Assembly: GCA_964457725.1 (NCBI GenBank)
Contig: CAYWGQ010000038.1
Location: 1-24,801, forward strand
Length of the DNA: 24,801 bases
DNA from: FEN-1219 sp964457725
Lineage (GTDB): Bacteria > Pseudomonadota > Gammaproteobacteria > Steroidobacterales > Rariloculaceae
Direction of reading: 5' to 3'
Within the stretch, counting starts at the first letter, position 1. Each line of letters opens with the position of its first letter. Of the stretch, positions 1 through 6,967 are shown one piece after another. The notes under the pieces were generated by a model. It was not told the origin of the DNA. It saw only the letters and a list, made by a program, of their open reading frames with translations, and ran no database searches. A program made the position numbers and the translations under genes.

Positions 1-1652
1 ACGTCGGCCTTCTTGGTCACGACGTGGTCGATGAAGCCCGGGTCTTGATGGCTGAAGCCGTTGTGGTCCTGCCGCCAGACGTGCGACGTCAACAGATAGT
101 TCAGCGACGGCACTGGGCGCCGCCACGGAATCTCCTTGCTCACCTTCAGCCACTTCGCGTGCTGATTGAACATCGAGTCGACGATGTGCACGAACGCCTC
201 GTAGCAGGAGAAGAAGCCGTGCCGGCCGGTCAAGAGATACCCTTCGAGCCAGCCCTGGCAGAGCTGCTCGGAGAGCACCTCGAGTACCCGCCCTTCCGGC
301 GACAGGTGCTCGTCCACCGGCAAGAATGGTCCCGTGAACCGCTTGCTCGTCGCCTCGTAGACCGATGTCAGGCGGTTCGACTCCGTCTCGTCCGGTCCGA
401 AGACCCGGAAATTGCGCTGCTCGGCATTGCGCTCGAGCACGTCACGCAGGAACTCGCCGAGAACGCGGGTCGCCTGCGCGCGAACGGCGCCCGGGCGCGG
501 CACGTCCACCGCATAGCGCACGAAATCGGGCAACAGCAGGTCGCGCCGCAGCAGCCCGCCGTTCGCGTGCGGGTTCGCGCCGAGCCGCCGAGCGCCCTTC
601 GGCACGAGCGCCCGCAGCTCCGGCCGCGGCGCCCCGCGCTCGTCGAAGAGCTCCTCCGGCCGGTAGCTCTTCATCCACGCCTCGAGCATGCGCAGATGCT
701 CCGGGTTGTCCGCGAGGCCCGCGAGCGGCACCTGATGCGATCGCCACGTGTTCTCGACCGGCACGCCGTCCACCTCCGCGGGACCGGTCCAGCCTTTCGG
801 CGTCCGCAGCACGAGCATCGGCCACCGCGGACGCTCGGCGAAACCCTCGCGGCGTGCGCGCGCCTGGATCGCCGCGATGTCGTCGAGCGCGGCGTCGAGC
901 GCCTCTGCCATCGCGGCGTGCATCGGCAGCGGATCGCTGCCCTCGACGTAGCGGGGCGCCCAGCCGTTGCCCTCGAGGAGCGCCGTCAGCTCTTCCTTCG
1001 ACAACCGCGCGAGGATCGTCGGATTCGCGATTTTCCAGCCGTTCAGATGCAGGATCGGCAGTACCGCGCCGTCCTCAACCGGGTTCAAGAACTTGTTCGA
1101 GTGCCAGCTGCACGCGAGCGCGCCCGTCTCCGCCTCGCCGTCCCCGATCACGCAGGCGACGACGAGCTCGGGGTTGTCGAACGCCGCCCCGAACGCGTGC
1201 GCGAGCGAGTAGCCGAGCTCGCCGCCCTCGTGGATCGAGCCCGGCAGCTCCGGAGCGCAGTGGCTCGGGATGCCGCCCGGAAACGAGAACTGCTTGAAGA
1301 GGCGCTGCATGCCGCCCTCGTCCTGGCCGACCTCCGGATAGAACTCCGAGTAGCTGCCTTCGAGCCACGTGTTCGCCGCGAGCGCCGGGCCGCCGTGCCC
1401 GGGGCCGATGATCAGCAGCATGTCGAGATCGCGCATCTTGATCGCGCGATTCAAGTGGACGTACACGAAGTTCAGCCCGGGCGTCGTCCCCCAATGTCCG
1501 AGCAGGCGCGGCTTCACGTGCTCGAGCGCGAGCGGCTCGCGGAGGAGCGGGTTCGACTTCAAGTAAATTTGCCCGACCGACAGATAGTTCGCCGCGCGCC
1601 AGTACGCGTCTATCGCCTGCAGCTCCTCGCGGCTCGGTTGCCGTTTCTCCAT
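1..1652 (-). CDS. xfp: Phosphoketolase, C-terminus cut by window edge
   Basis: Thiamine-diphosphate enzyme that splits xylulose 5-phosphate (and often fructose 6-phosphate) with phosphate into acetyl phosphate plus glyceraldehyde 3-phosphate or erythrose 4-phosphate; cytosolic. About 550 N-terminal residues are visible. The protein begins MEKRQPSREELQAIDAYWRA and continues with family blocks such as GHWGTTPGLNF, GPGHGGPA, SFPGGIPSH, the GDGEAETG thiamine/metal region and HLNGWKIANPTI. Near the left edge the hallmark SHVWRQDHNGFSHQDPGF can be read. Family members are near 790-800 residues, so roughly 240 are missing to the left of the window. The ATG lies 10 bases after the acetate kinase stop, with only a weak Shine-Dalgarno, which fits translational coupling. 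Acetyl phosphate made here is the substrate of the adjacent kinase. The family call is certain; xylulose versus dual substrate specificity cannot be told from this sequence. Confidence 0.95.
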   Translation of the reverse strand, partial: MEKRQPSREELQAIDAYWRAANYLSVGQIYLKSNPLLREPLALEHVKPRLLGHWGTTPGLNFVYVHLNRAIKMRDLDMLLIIGPGHGGPALAANTWLEGSYSEFYPEVGQDEGGMQRLFKQFSFPGGIPSHCAPELPGSIHEGGELGYSLAHAFGAAFDNPELVVACVIGDGEAETGALACSWHSNKFLNPVEDGAVLPILHLNGWKIANPTILARLSKEELTALLEGNGWAPRYVEGSDPLPMHAAMAEALDAALDDIAAIQARARREGFAERPRWPMLVLRTPKGWTGPAEVDGVPVENTWRSHQVPLAGLADNPEHLRMLEAWMKSYRPEELFDERGAPRPELRALVPKGARRLGANPHANGGLLRRDLLLPDFVRYAVDVPRPGAVRAQATRVLGEFLRDVLERNAEQRNFRVFGPDETESNRLTSVYEATSKRFTGPFLPVDEHLSPEGRVLEVLSEQLCQGWLEGYLLTGRHGFFSCYEAFVHIVDSMFNQHAKWLKVSKEIPWRRPVPSLNYLLTSHVWRQDHNGFSHQDPGFIDHVVTKKAD

Positions 1653-1662
1653 GTCTGCACCG

Positions 1663-2868
1663 TTACCGTTCGTGGTGTCGTTCCTCGAATCCCGCCTTCC
1701 GCGCGAGCACACCGCTTTCGACGACCGCTTCCGCGATCAGCGCCTCCTCGCGCACCTCGATCACGTGCACCGCGACCGCGGAACGGCCCGTCGTGATCCG
1801 CGCATCGCGGCCGCCCGTCGCCGCGGCGTTCGCCGTGCGGTCGAGCTCGACGCCGAGCCATTCGAGCCCGGCGCAGATCCGCTCGCGCAGCACGGCCGAG
1901 TGCTCGCCGATGCCGCCGCCGAACGCGACGGCGTCGAGACCGCCGAGCACGGCCGCGTAAGCACCGATGTATTTCTGCACGCGGAAGCAAAAGGCCTCGA
2001 GCGCGAGCCGCGCCCCCGGATGACCCTCCGCCTCGAGCGCGAGGAGCTCGCGCACGTCGCCGTCGGTCCCGGACAGGCCCGCGAGCCCCGCGCGGCGTTG
2101 CAGCGCCGCCTCGAGCGTCGCCCAGTCGTGACCGCGGCGACCGAGCGCGAGGAGCACGCCTGGATCGATGTCGCCGGGCCGCGTCACCATGATCAATCCC
2201 TCGAGCGGCGTGTACCCCATGCTCGTATCGACCGGGCGGCCGTCGCGTAGGGCCGCAGCCGAGCAGCCGTGACCGAGCTGCAGCGTGACGGCGCGCCCTG
2301 GGCTGCCGCGGAGCGCGGCGAGCCGTCGCGCCATCCACTCGTGCGCGAGCCCGTGAAAGCCGAACCGTTCGATGCCGTGCTCCGCATGCCATTCGGCCGG
2401 TACTGCATAGCGCCGCGCGTGCTCCGGCAAGTCGCGGAAGAACGCCGTGTCGAACGCGGCGACGGCCGGAACGCCGGGCAGCCGCCGCTCGACCGCGTCG
2501 AGCACGGCGAGCGCCGGCGGGTTGTGCAGCGGCGCGAGCTCGGCGATCGCGGCGAGCTCCGCGCGAATGGCTCCGTCGACCTGCACCGGGCCGCGCAGGC
2601 GCGCCCCTCCGTGGACGAAACGATGTCCGGTCGCGGCGATCCGACCAACGTCGTCGTGCAGCCGCGCGAGGAGCGCGTCGGCCGCGTCGTCGTACGACGA
2701 GATCGTCCCCAACGGCTCGGTTCCCTCGGCGGTTACGAGCCTTGTCTCCGGCGCGCCGATGCCTTCGATCGCGAGCCGGCCGAGCGCGCGGGGCGGCTTG
2801 TCGTGCGCGAAGAGCTCCGCCTTCAACGAGGAGCTGCCGGCGTTGCAGATGAGGATGAGCTCCGCCAC
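1663..2868 (-). CDS. ackA: Acetate kinase
   Basis: Acetokinase-family enzyme interconverting acetyl phosphate + ADP and acetate + ATP; cytosolic. The 401-residue length is normal. Visible motifs are N-terminal CNAGSSSLK (phosphate binding), HRFVHGG, FDTAFF, the VDTSMGYTPLEGL signature, RPGDIDPG and GGIGEHS near the C-terminus. Small deviations from textbook enzymes: LGHG where LGNG is usual, and MVTRPGD where MGTRSGD is usual. It starts with GTG (GTG GCG GAG CTC); no clear ribosome site is visible. It sits between a small conserved protein and phosphoketolase in one minus-strand run. Together with phosphoketolase it turns sugar phosphates into acetate and ATP by substrate-level phosphorylation. 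No phosphotransacetylase gene is visible here. Confidence 0.95.
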   Translation of the reverse strand: MAELILICNAGSSSLKAELFAHDKPPRALGRLAIEGIGAPETRLVTAEGTEPLGTISSYDDAADALLARLHDDVGRIAATGHRFVHGGARLRGPVQVDGAIRAELAAIAELAPLHNPPALAVLDAVERRLPGVPAVAAFDTAFFRDLPEHARRYAVPAEWHAEHGIERFGFHGLAHEWMARRLAALRGSPGRAVTLQLGHGCSAAALRDGRPVDTSMGYTPLEGLIMVTRPGDIDPGVLLALGRRGHDWATLEAALQRRAGLAGLSGTDGDVRELLALEAEGHPGARLALEAFCFRVQKYIGAYAAVLGGLDAVAFGGGIGEHSAVLRERICAGLEWLGVELDRTANAAATGGRDARITTGRSAVAVHVIEVREEALIAEAVVESGVLARKAGFEERHHER

Positions 2869-2900
2869 ACGGGAAGAATACCGCGCCCGTCGCGCGGCGG

Positions 2901-3176
2901 TCAGCGACGCACGAGCTTATTGAACGTGCTCAGCTCGCCGTCGCTCTTGCGATCCTGATAGAGGAAGGCGAGCTCGTTCTCGTCGAACGCCTCGAAGAAC
3001 TCCTCCCAGGAAATTTCCTCGAGCCGCTGCTCGCCGGAATAGCCCGGGAAATCGATTCTCAGCAGCCCGACGTCGCCGTCGCCGCCGGTGCCCTTGACCC
3101 GTGCCGGATGGCCTCGCCGCTCCTCGGCCCAGCGGCGGATCGTGTCGTGATCGGTCGTTCGGTGTGCTTCGCTCAT
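2901..3176 (-). CDS. Conserved small acidic protein of unknown function
   Basis: Protein of 91 residues, MSEAHRTTDHDTIRRWAEER at the start, then ARVKGTGG, LLRIDFPGYSGE, EISWEEFFEAFDE, LAFLYQD and FNKLVRR. I recognise this as a short protein seen in many proteobacteria with no established function; some databases have wrongly labelled relatives as glucan branching enzyme. It has no signal peptide or membrane segment, so it is probably cytosolic. The N-terminus resembles a short DNA- or protein-binding helix, but that is inference. I chose the ATG with AAGGG upstream over a TTG six bases earlier. A sigma-54 promoter lies 37 bases upstream, so this is probably the first gene of the ackA-xfp operon (the gap to ackA is 32 bases). 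Confidence 0.8.
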   Translation of the reverse strand: MSEAHRTTDHDTIRRWAEERRGHPARVKGTGGDGDVGLLRIDFPGYSGEQRLEEISWEEFFEAFDENELAFLYQDRKSDGELSTFNKLVRR

Positions 3177-3213
3177 GCTCAAAGTCCCTTCGATGCATGA
3201 AGGTTCGGGTCAG

Positions 3214-3228
3214 GCAAGTTCCATGCCA
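3214..3228 (-). promoter_or_regulatory. Sigma-54 promoter (small protein-ackA-xfp)
   Basis: Minus-strand TGGCAT-GGAAC-TTGC is an exact match to the -24 GG / -12 GC RpoN pattern with correct spacing. It lies in the 58-base gap after the glycosyltransferase stop, 37 bases before the ATG at 3176. Transcription would run into the small protein, acetate kinase and phosphoketolase genes. An enhancer-binding activator would be required; no activator site was identified. Confidence 0.8.
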
Positions 3229-3234
3229 CGGCCG

Positions 3235-4323
3235 TCACTGACCGGCCGCACGCGCCTCCGGCTTGCGCCCGAGCATCGTGCGGTAGCAGCCGAGATAGTG
3301 CAGAGCCGTCGTGTGCGCGTTGTAACGCAGCGCGTGATGACGCGCGCGCCGCCCCGCTTCCGTGTACTCCTCCGGGCGCGACGCGAGCTCGCGAATGGAG
3401 TCGCGTAGCGCGCGCGTGTCGTCCGGGTCGACGAACGTCGCAACCGGCTCCCAGAGCTCCCGCAGCGACGGCGTGTCGCCGAGCACGAGCGCGCAGCCGG
3501 ACAGCGCCGCTTCGAGCACCGGCAGCCCGAAAGGCTCGTGACGAGCCGGGTGCACGAACACGAGCGCACGCCGGTAGTACGCGGCGAGGCGGGCGCGGGA
3601 CAGCCGCTTCAGCAGAATCGCCTTGCCCGCCTTCGACGCCGTCCCCGCGTTGGCGATCAGCACCGGATACGGCAGCTCGTCGGCGACGGCCGCGAGCGAG
3701 GACAGGTTCTTGCATTCGTCCGCGAGGCTTCCGACGCCGAGCACGAACAACCGCTCGCGCTCGCCTCCCGGCGGCCAGCGCGCGGGATCGATGCCGTTGT
3801 AGATGACGCTCGCACGAACCGCCGCGGCAGCCCGGTGGGATTCTCGCAGCTCCGCGAGGAAAGCTCGGCTCGGCGCGATCACGACGCTCGCGCGCGCGAG
3901 CGCGGCGGCGACCTTGTCGCGGTAACGTTGCCACTCGGACCCCGGCTCGCCGCGATGCGTCGCCCTCCAGCAGGCGAGCGCGCAAGTGTGGGCGACGAGC
4001 AGGGTCGGTACGCTCCAGTCGTACGCCGCCGGCCCGTACGTGTGGAAGTGCACCACGTCGCAGGCGATGCCCTGCACGAGCCGATCGAGCCACTCGACCG
4101 CGCGCGCCTCCTCCGCGGGATCATCGCTCCAAGCCGCGCCCGGCTCCGCCTCGTGCAGCGCGACACGGCCGAGCTCGGACAGCTCGGCCCGCAGATGCGC
4201 GTCGATCGCCCCGCCGCAGCTAGCGACCGCGACGTCGTGACCGAGACGGTCGAGCTGGCGCGCGAGCTCCGCCGTGTACTGCCAGACTCCGCTCGCGGCG
4301 TCGGTGGTGATCAGGACTTTCAT
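3235..4323 (-). CDS. Glycosyltransferase family 4 (GT-B fold)
   Basis: Retaining glycosyltransferase of 362 residues that would transfer a sugar from a nucleotide-sugar donor to a glycan or lipid acceptor at the cytosolic face. The N-terminus MKVLITTDAASGVWQYTAEL is typical of the acceptor-side Rossmann domain of this family. The C-terminal domain holds the donor-binding E-x7-E motif (E263 and E271 in RHEPFGLPVLEAALSG), preceded by VLGVGSLADECKN. No signal peptide is present. It follows the UDP-glucuronate decarboxylase-like gene by 26 bases and is probably co-transcribed with it, so a UDP-xylose or related donor is a reasonable guess, not shown. The ATG has no obvious Shine-Dalgarno. Donor and acceptor are unknown. 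Confidence 0.88.
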   Translation of the reverse strand: MKVLITTDAASGVWQYTAELARQLDRLGHDVAVASCGGAIDAHLRAELSELGRVALHEAEPGAAWSDDPAEEARAVEWLDRLVQGIACDVVHFHTYGPAAYDWSVPTLLVAHTCALACWRATHRGEPGSEWQRYRDKVAAALARASVVIAPSRAFLAELRESHRAAAAVRASVIYNGIDPARWPPGGERERLFVLGVGSLADECKNLSSLAAVADELPYPVLIANAGTASKAGKAILLKRLSRARLAAYYRRALVFVHPARHEPFGLPVLEAALSGCALVLGDTPSLRELWEPVATFVDPDDTRALRDSIRELASRPEEYTEAGRRARHHALRYNAHTTALHYLGCYRTMLGRKPEARAAGQ

Positions 4324-4349
4324 CGGCGGCGGCTCGGCTCATGATGCGG

Positions 4350-5321
4350 TCAAGCCACGTTCGCGGCAGCGAGCGGGCGGCGCCGGTCGAGCGACGCGAG
4401 CACGCTCCGGAAGTACTGCATCGTCTTCGTGAGGCCGTCCGCGAGCGGCGTCCGCGGGGACCAGCCGAGCACCTGGCGCGCGAGCGCGATGTCCGGGCAG
4501 CGGCGCACCGGATCGTCGACCGGCAGCGGCCGGAAGTCGACCGGCGCGGCGGAGCCGGTCAGCTCGAGCACGAGCTCGGCGAGCTCGAGCAACGTCACCT
4601 CCTGCGGGTTGCCGAGATTCAGTGGCCCCGGCAGCCCGTTGTGCTTTGCGAGCAGACGGCAGAGCGCATCGACCATATCGTCCACATAGCAGAACGAGCG
4701 CGTCTGCGTGCCGTCACCGTAGATCGTCAGCGGCTCGCCACGCAGCGCCTGGGTCAGCAAGTTCGAGACCGCTCGCCCGTCGTCGGTGCGCATCCGCGGC
4801 CCGTACGTGTTGAAGATGCGGACGACCGACACCGGCATGCCGCGCTCCCGATAGATGTGACAGAGCGTCTCGGCGCAGCGCTTGCCCTCGTCGTAGCAGG
4901 CCCGCGGCCCCATCGTCTTCACGTTACCGAGATAGTTCTCGCGCTGCGGATGCTCGGCAGGGTCGCCGTACACCTCGCTCGTCGACGCGTACACGAAATG
5001 GCTGCCCGTTTCCTCTGCGAGCTGCAGCAGGAGCCGCGTTCCTTCGACGTTGGTTCGCAAGGTCTGCTCTGGATCTGCCTGATAGTGGACCGGCGACGCG
5101 GGGCTCGCGAGGTTGAAGATCGCCTCGACCGGCAACCACAACGGATCGAGCACCGAGCGCGGCACGAACGCGAATCGCGGCGACTGGCGCAGCTCGGCGA
5201 TGTTCGCGAGCCGGCCGGTGCTCAGGTCGTCGACGCAGTACACGAAATGCTGGGCGCGAACGAGCGCCGCGCAGAGGTGCGAGCCGAGAAAGCCGGCCCC
5301 GCCGGCGACGAGAATCCGCAT
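4350..5321 (-). CDS. UDP-glucuronate decarboxylase-like NAD-dependent epimerase/dehydratase
   Basis: Short-chain dehydrogenase of the extended type, 323 residues, most like UDP-glucuronate decarboxylase (UDP-xylose synthase), which converts UDP-glucuronate to UDP-xylose with bound NAD. Visible: NAD-binding GGAGFLG (residues 7-13), FNLASPASP, STSEVYGDP, the catalytic Y143-x3-K147 in ACYDEGKR, VRIFNTYGPRM, and DGTQTRSFCYVDD. The Y-D-E-G-K-R block with the following AETL is characteristic of the UXS subgroup. The ATG has AAGGA seven bases upstream, so the much longer open frame reaching 5930 is not the gene. A sigma-54 promoter lies 43 bases upstream. It supplies a nucleotide sugar, plausibly for the downstream glycosyltransferase. 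A dTDP-glucose dehydratase-like role cannot be fully excluded. Confidence 0.92.
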   Translation of the reverse strand: MRILVAGGAGFLGSHLCAALVRAQHFVYCVDDLSTGRLANIAELRQSPRFAFVPRSVLDPLWLPVEAIFNLASPASPVHYQADPEQTLRTNVEGTRLLLQLAEETGSHFVYASTSEVYGDPAEHPQRENYLGNVKTMGPRACYDEGKRCAETLCHIYRERGMPVSVVRIFNTYGPRMRTDDGRAVSNLLTQALRGEPLTIYGDGTQTRSFCYVDDMVDALCRLLAKHNGLPGPLNLGNPQEVTLLELAELVLELTGSAAPVDFRPLPVDDPVRRCPDIALARQVLGWSPRTPLADGLTKTMQYFRSVLASLDRRRPLAAANVA

Positions 5322-5364
5322 GACGAAATCCTTATGGATGCCGACCGAACCGACGCCGCTCGAT

Positions 5365-5379
5365 GCAACATGTATGCCA
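5365..5379 (-). promoter_or_regulatory. Sigma-54 promoter (UXS-like gene and glycosyltransferase)
   Basis: Minus-strand TGGCAT-ACATG-TTGC followed by A: exact RpoN-type element in the 122-base gap between the 159-residue protein gene and the decarboxylase start at 5321, 43 bases from the ATG. Confidence 0.8.
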
Positions 5380-5443
5380 CGGCTGCGCCGCCGCGCTTGC
5401 GGCCGGCGCCCGTCGGTGTCGTTCCGCGCGAGCGCGACCGTGC

Positions 5444-5923
5444 TCAGCGCGTGAAGAGCCAGACCAGCAGCAGGACGATCAAGAGCACCGCGCCGACGAT
5501 CAGCATTCTGCCGGTCGAGTCGGGCCGCGGCCGGCTCGCATCGGACGCGGGCCGGGCTTCCTCCGCGAGCGCCGTGCGCATCGCGGCCACGCCGGCCGAC
5601 CGTCCCGCGGCCTCGTCGTCCGTATCGAACGGCGCAGCCGAAGGCTCGTGCGCCGAGCTGATACCGATCGTGCGTGCGCTCGGGATGCGGCCGCGCATCT
5701 CTGCCGTCGTCGCCGGATCTCCCGGCTCGCGGTCGGCACCGTTGCCGCGGGCCGCGGGCGTCGCGGTATCGGTATCGGGCCGCGCCGGCTGCTCGCGGCG
5801 CCGCTTCGGCGGCCTCGACGCGTTGAACGCCGGCGGGTCGCTCGCGGGGAACGATTCGATCGACGCCTCGGTCACGGCGTCCCGCTTCTCGGGTCGCGTG
5901 TCGTCGGGCTGCGGCTTGCTCAT
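5444..5923 (-). CDS. Single-TM protein with SFPASDPPA motif
   Basis: Protein of 159 residues with unknown function. The N-terminus carries ASIESFPASDPPAF (residues 20-33), a motif I know from many short proteobacterial proteins of unknown role. The middle is a long low-complexity stretch rich in Arg, Asp, Pro, Ala and Ser and is probably disordered. The C-terminus is one hydrophobic helix (about 137-157, MLIVGAVLLIVLLLVWLF) ending in TR, as in a tail-anchored membrane protein. The ATG is preceded by AGGAGG at ideal distance, so the upstream in-frame start at 5968 is rejected; that codon lies over the promoter. Its own sigma-54 promoter is 29 bases upstream. It stands between the DUF421 gene and the sugar operon and appears to be its own unit. 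Confidence 0.8.
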   Translation of the reverse strand: MSKPQPDDTRPEKRDAVTEASIESFPASDPPAFNASRPPKRRREQPARPDTDTATPAARGNGADREPGDPATTAEMRGRIPSARTIGISSAHEPSAAPFDTDDEAAGRSAGVAAMRTALAEEARPASDASRPRPDSTGRMLIVGAVLLIVLLLVWLFTR

Positions 5924-5952
5924 CGGGCACCTCCTGTCCGCCGACGAAAGGT

Positions 5953-5967
5953 GCAAGCGGCGTGCCA
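5953..5967 (-). promoter_or_regulatory. Sigma-54 promoter (159-residue TM protein)
   Basis: Minus-strand TGGCAC-GCCGC-TTGC followed by A: perfect consensus in the 55-base gap after the DUF421 stop, 29 bases before the ATG at 5923. Confidence 0.85.
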
Positions 5968-5978
5968 CCCGTCGGCGG

Positions 5979-6428
5979 TCACTCGCCGTCCTGCGCGATG
6001 ATCGAGATCGTGCCGTTGCGCTCGAGCACCGCGTACTTGATCTGCTCCATCCGCTCGAGGCCTTGCGCGATTCGCGCGGCCGACAGCACGTCCTGGTCGT
6101 CCACCCGCGCGCGCACCATCCGCTCGCGGAGCGGGCGGCCGCCCTCGACGATCACGAGCGGCAGCCCCTCGATCAGCCGGTCGAGCCGCGGCGAGCGGTG
6201 CTTGATCAGCGAGAGGCCGATGTCGATCGCGAGCAGCGTGACGATCAGCAGGAACGCGTTCGTGATCGAGTAGTCGTCGCCGAGCAGCGCCTGCTGCGTC
6301 GTCTCGGCGACGATCAAGAGCAGCACGAAGTCGAACGTCGTCACTTGCCCGAGCGAACGCTTGCCGCTGATCCGGAACACGATCAGCAGAAACGCGTAGA
6401 CGATCAGACCGCTCAACACGGCGTCCAT
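5979..6428 (-). CDS. DUF421 (YetF/YcaP-type) membrane protein
   Basis: DUF421 family protein of 149 residues. Two to three N-terminal membrane helices are visible (VLSGLIVYAFLLIVFRI, FDFVLLLIVAETTQQALL, ITNAFLLIVTLLAIDIGLSL), with the diagnostic RISGKRSLGQ between the first two. A cytosolic C-terminal domain follows (PLVIVEGG, then DDQDVLSAARIAQGLERMEQIKYAVLERNGTISII). The biochemical role of the family is not established. The ATG has AGGAGG just upstream. It follows the 171-residue membrane protein by 22 bases and the histidine kinase gene before that, so the three are probably one operon. Confidence 0.9.
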   Translation of the reverse strand: MDAVLSGLIVYAFLLIVFRISGKRSLGQVTTFDFVLLLIVAETTQQALLGDDYSITNAFLLIVTLLAIDIGLSLIKHRSPRLDRLIEGLPLVIVEGGRPLRERMVRARVDDQDVLSAARIAQGLERMEQIKYAVLERNGTISIIAQDGE

Positions 6429-6450
6429 GGTTCCTCCTGCAGCGCATCGA

Positions 6451-6966
6451 TCACGGATAGAGCAGATGACGCACGGGCACGCCGTCGCCGTCGCCCGCGC
6501 CAATCCGGCCGCGGACGCTGCCGCCGGCGTCCGCCTCGAGGACGAACGTCACGGCGGCGGGCCCGGGCGGACCGCGCCACGGAAACACGAACTCGATACG
6601 CTCGGCACCGAGCTCGGTGCGCGAGGGCGGCGGCGATACGTGATCGATGTCGAGCCGCGCCGCGTACTCGCGCGACATCCACAGCCGCAGCTCGCCGTCC
6701 GTCGGCTGCGCGGGCTCGAGCCGGACGCGGATCGAGAGCGGCGAGTGGGCGCGCGCGAAGCGCGGGTACTCGACGGCAAGAGCTCCGTCCGCCGCCGATA
6801 CCTCGGCGTCGCCGACGACGCCGCCGCCGAAGAGCCCGACGACCGCCGCGAGCAGCACGACGGCGAAGACGATCCAGCCGACGCGCTCGAAGACCCAAGC
6901 GCGGCGCTGGAGCGCGAGGTCTTCCGCGATCTCGAGCCGGCCCGCGGCGCGCTTCGAAGCGCTCAC
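6451..6966 (-). CDS. Membrane-anchored hypothetical protein, DUF421 partner
   Basis: Protein of 171 residues with one transmembrane helix near residues 30-50 (WIVFAVVLLAAVVGLFGGG) after a basic cytosolic segment; the remainder looks like an extracytoplasmic beta-rich domain. I know similar proteins next to DUF421 genes but no function. The frame opens far upstream, inside the kinase gene, so the start is judged from context: GTG one base after the kinase TGA (TGA C GTG). This implies coupling to kinase translation; no separate ribosome site is clear. An upstream start in the kinase reading region is unlikely. Confidence 0.72.
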   Translation of the reverse strand: MSASKRAAGRLEIAEDLALQRRAWVFERVGWIVFAVVLLAAVVGLFGGGVVGDAEVSAADGALAVEYPRFARAHSPLSIRVRLEPAQPTDGELRLWMSREYAARLDIDHVSPPPSRTELGAERIEFVFPWRGPPGPAAVTFVLEADAGGSVRGRIGAGDGDGVPVRHLLYP

Positions 6967-6967
6967 G

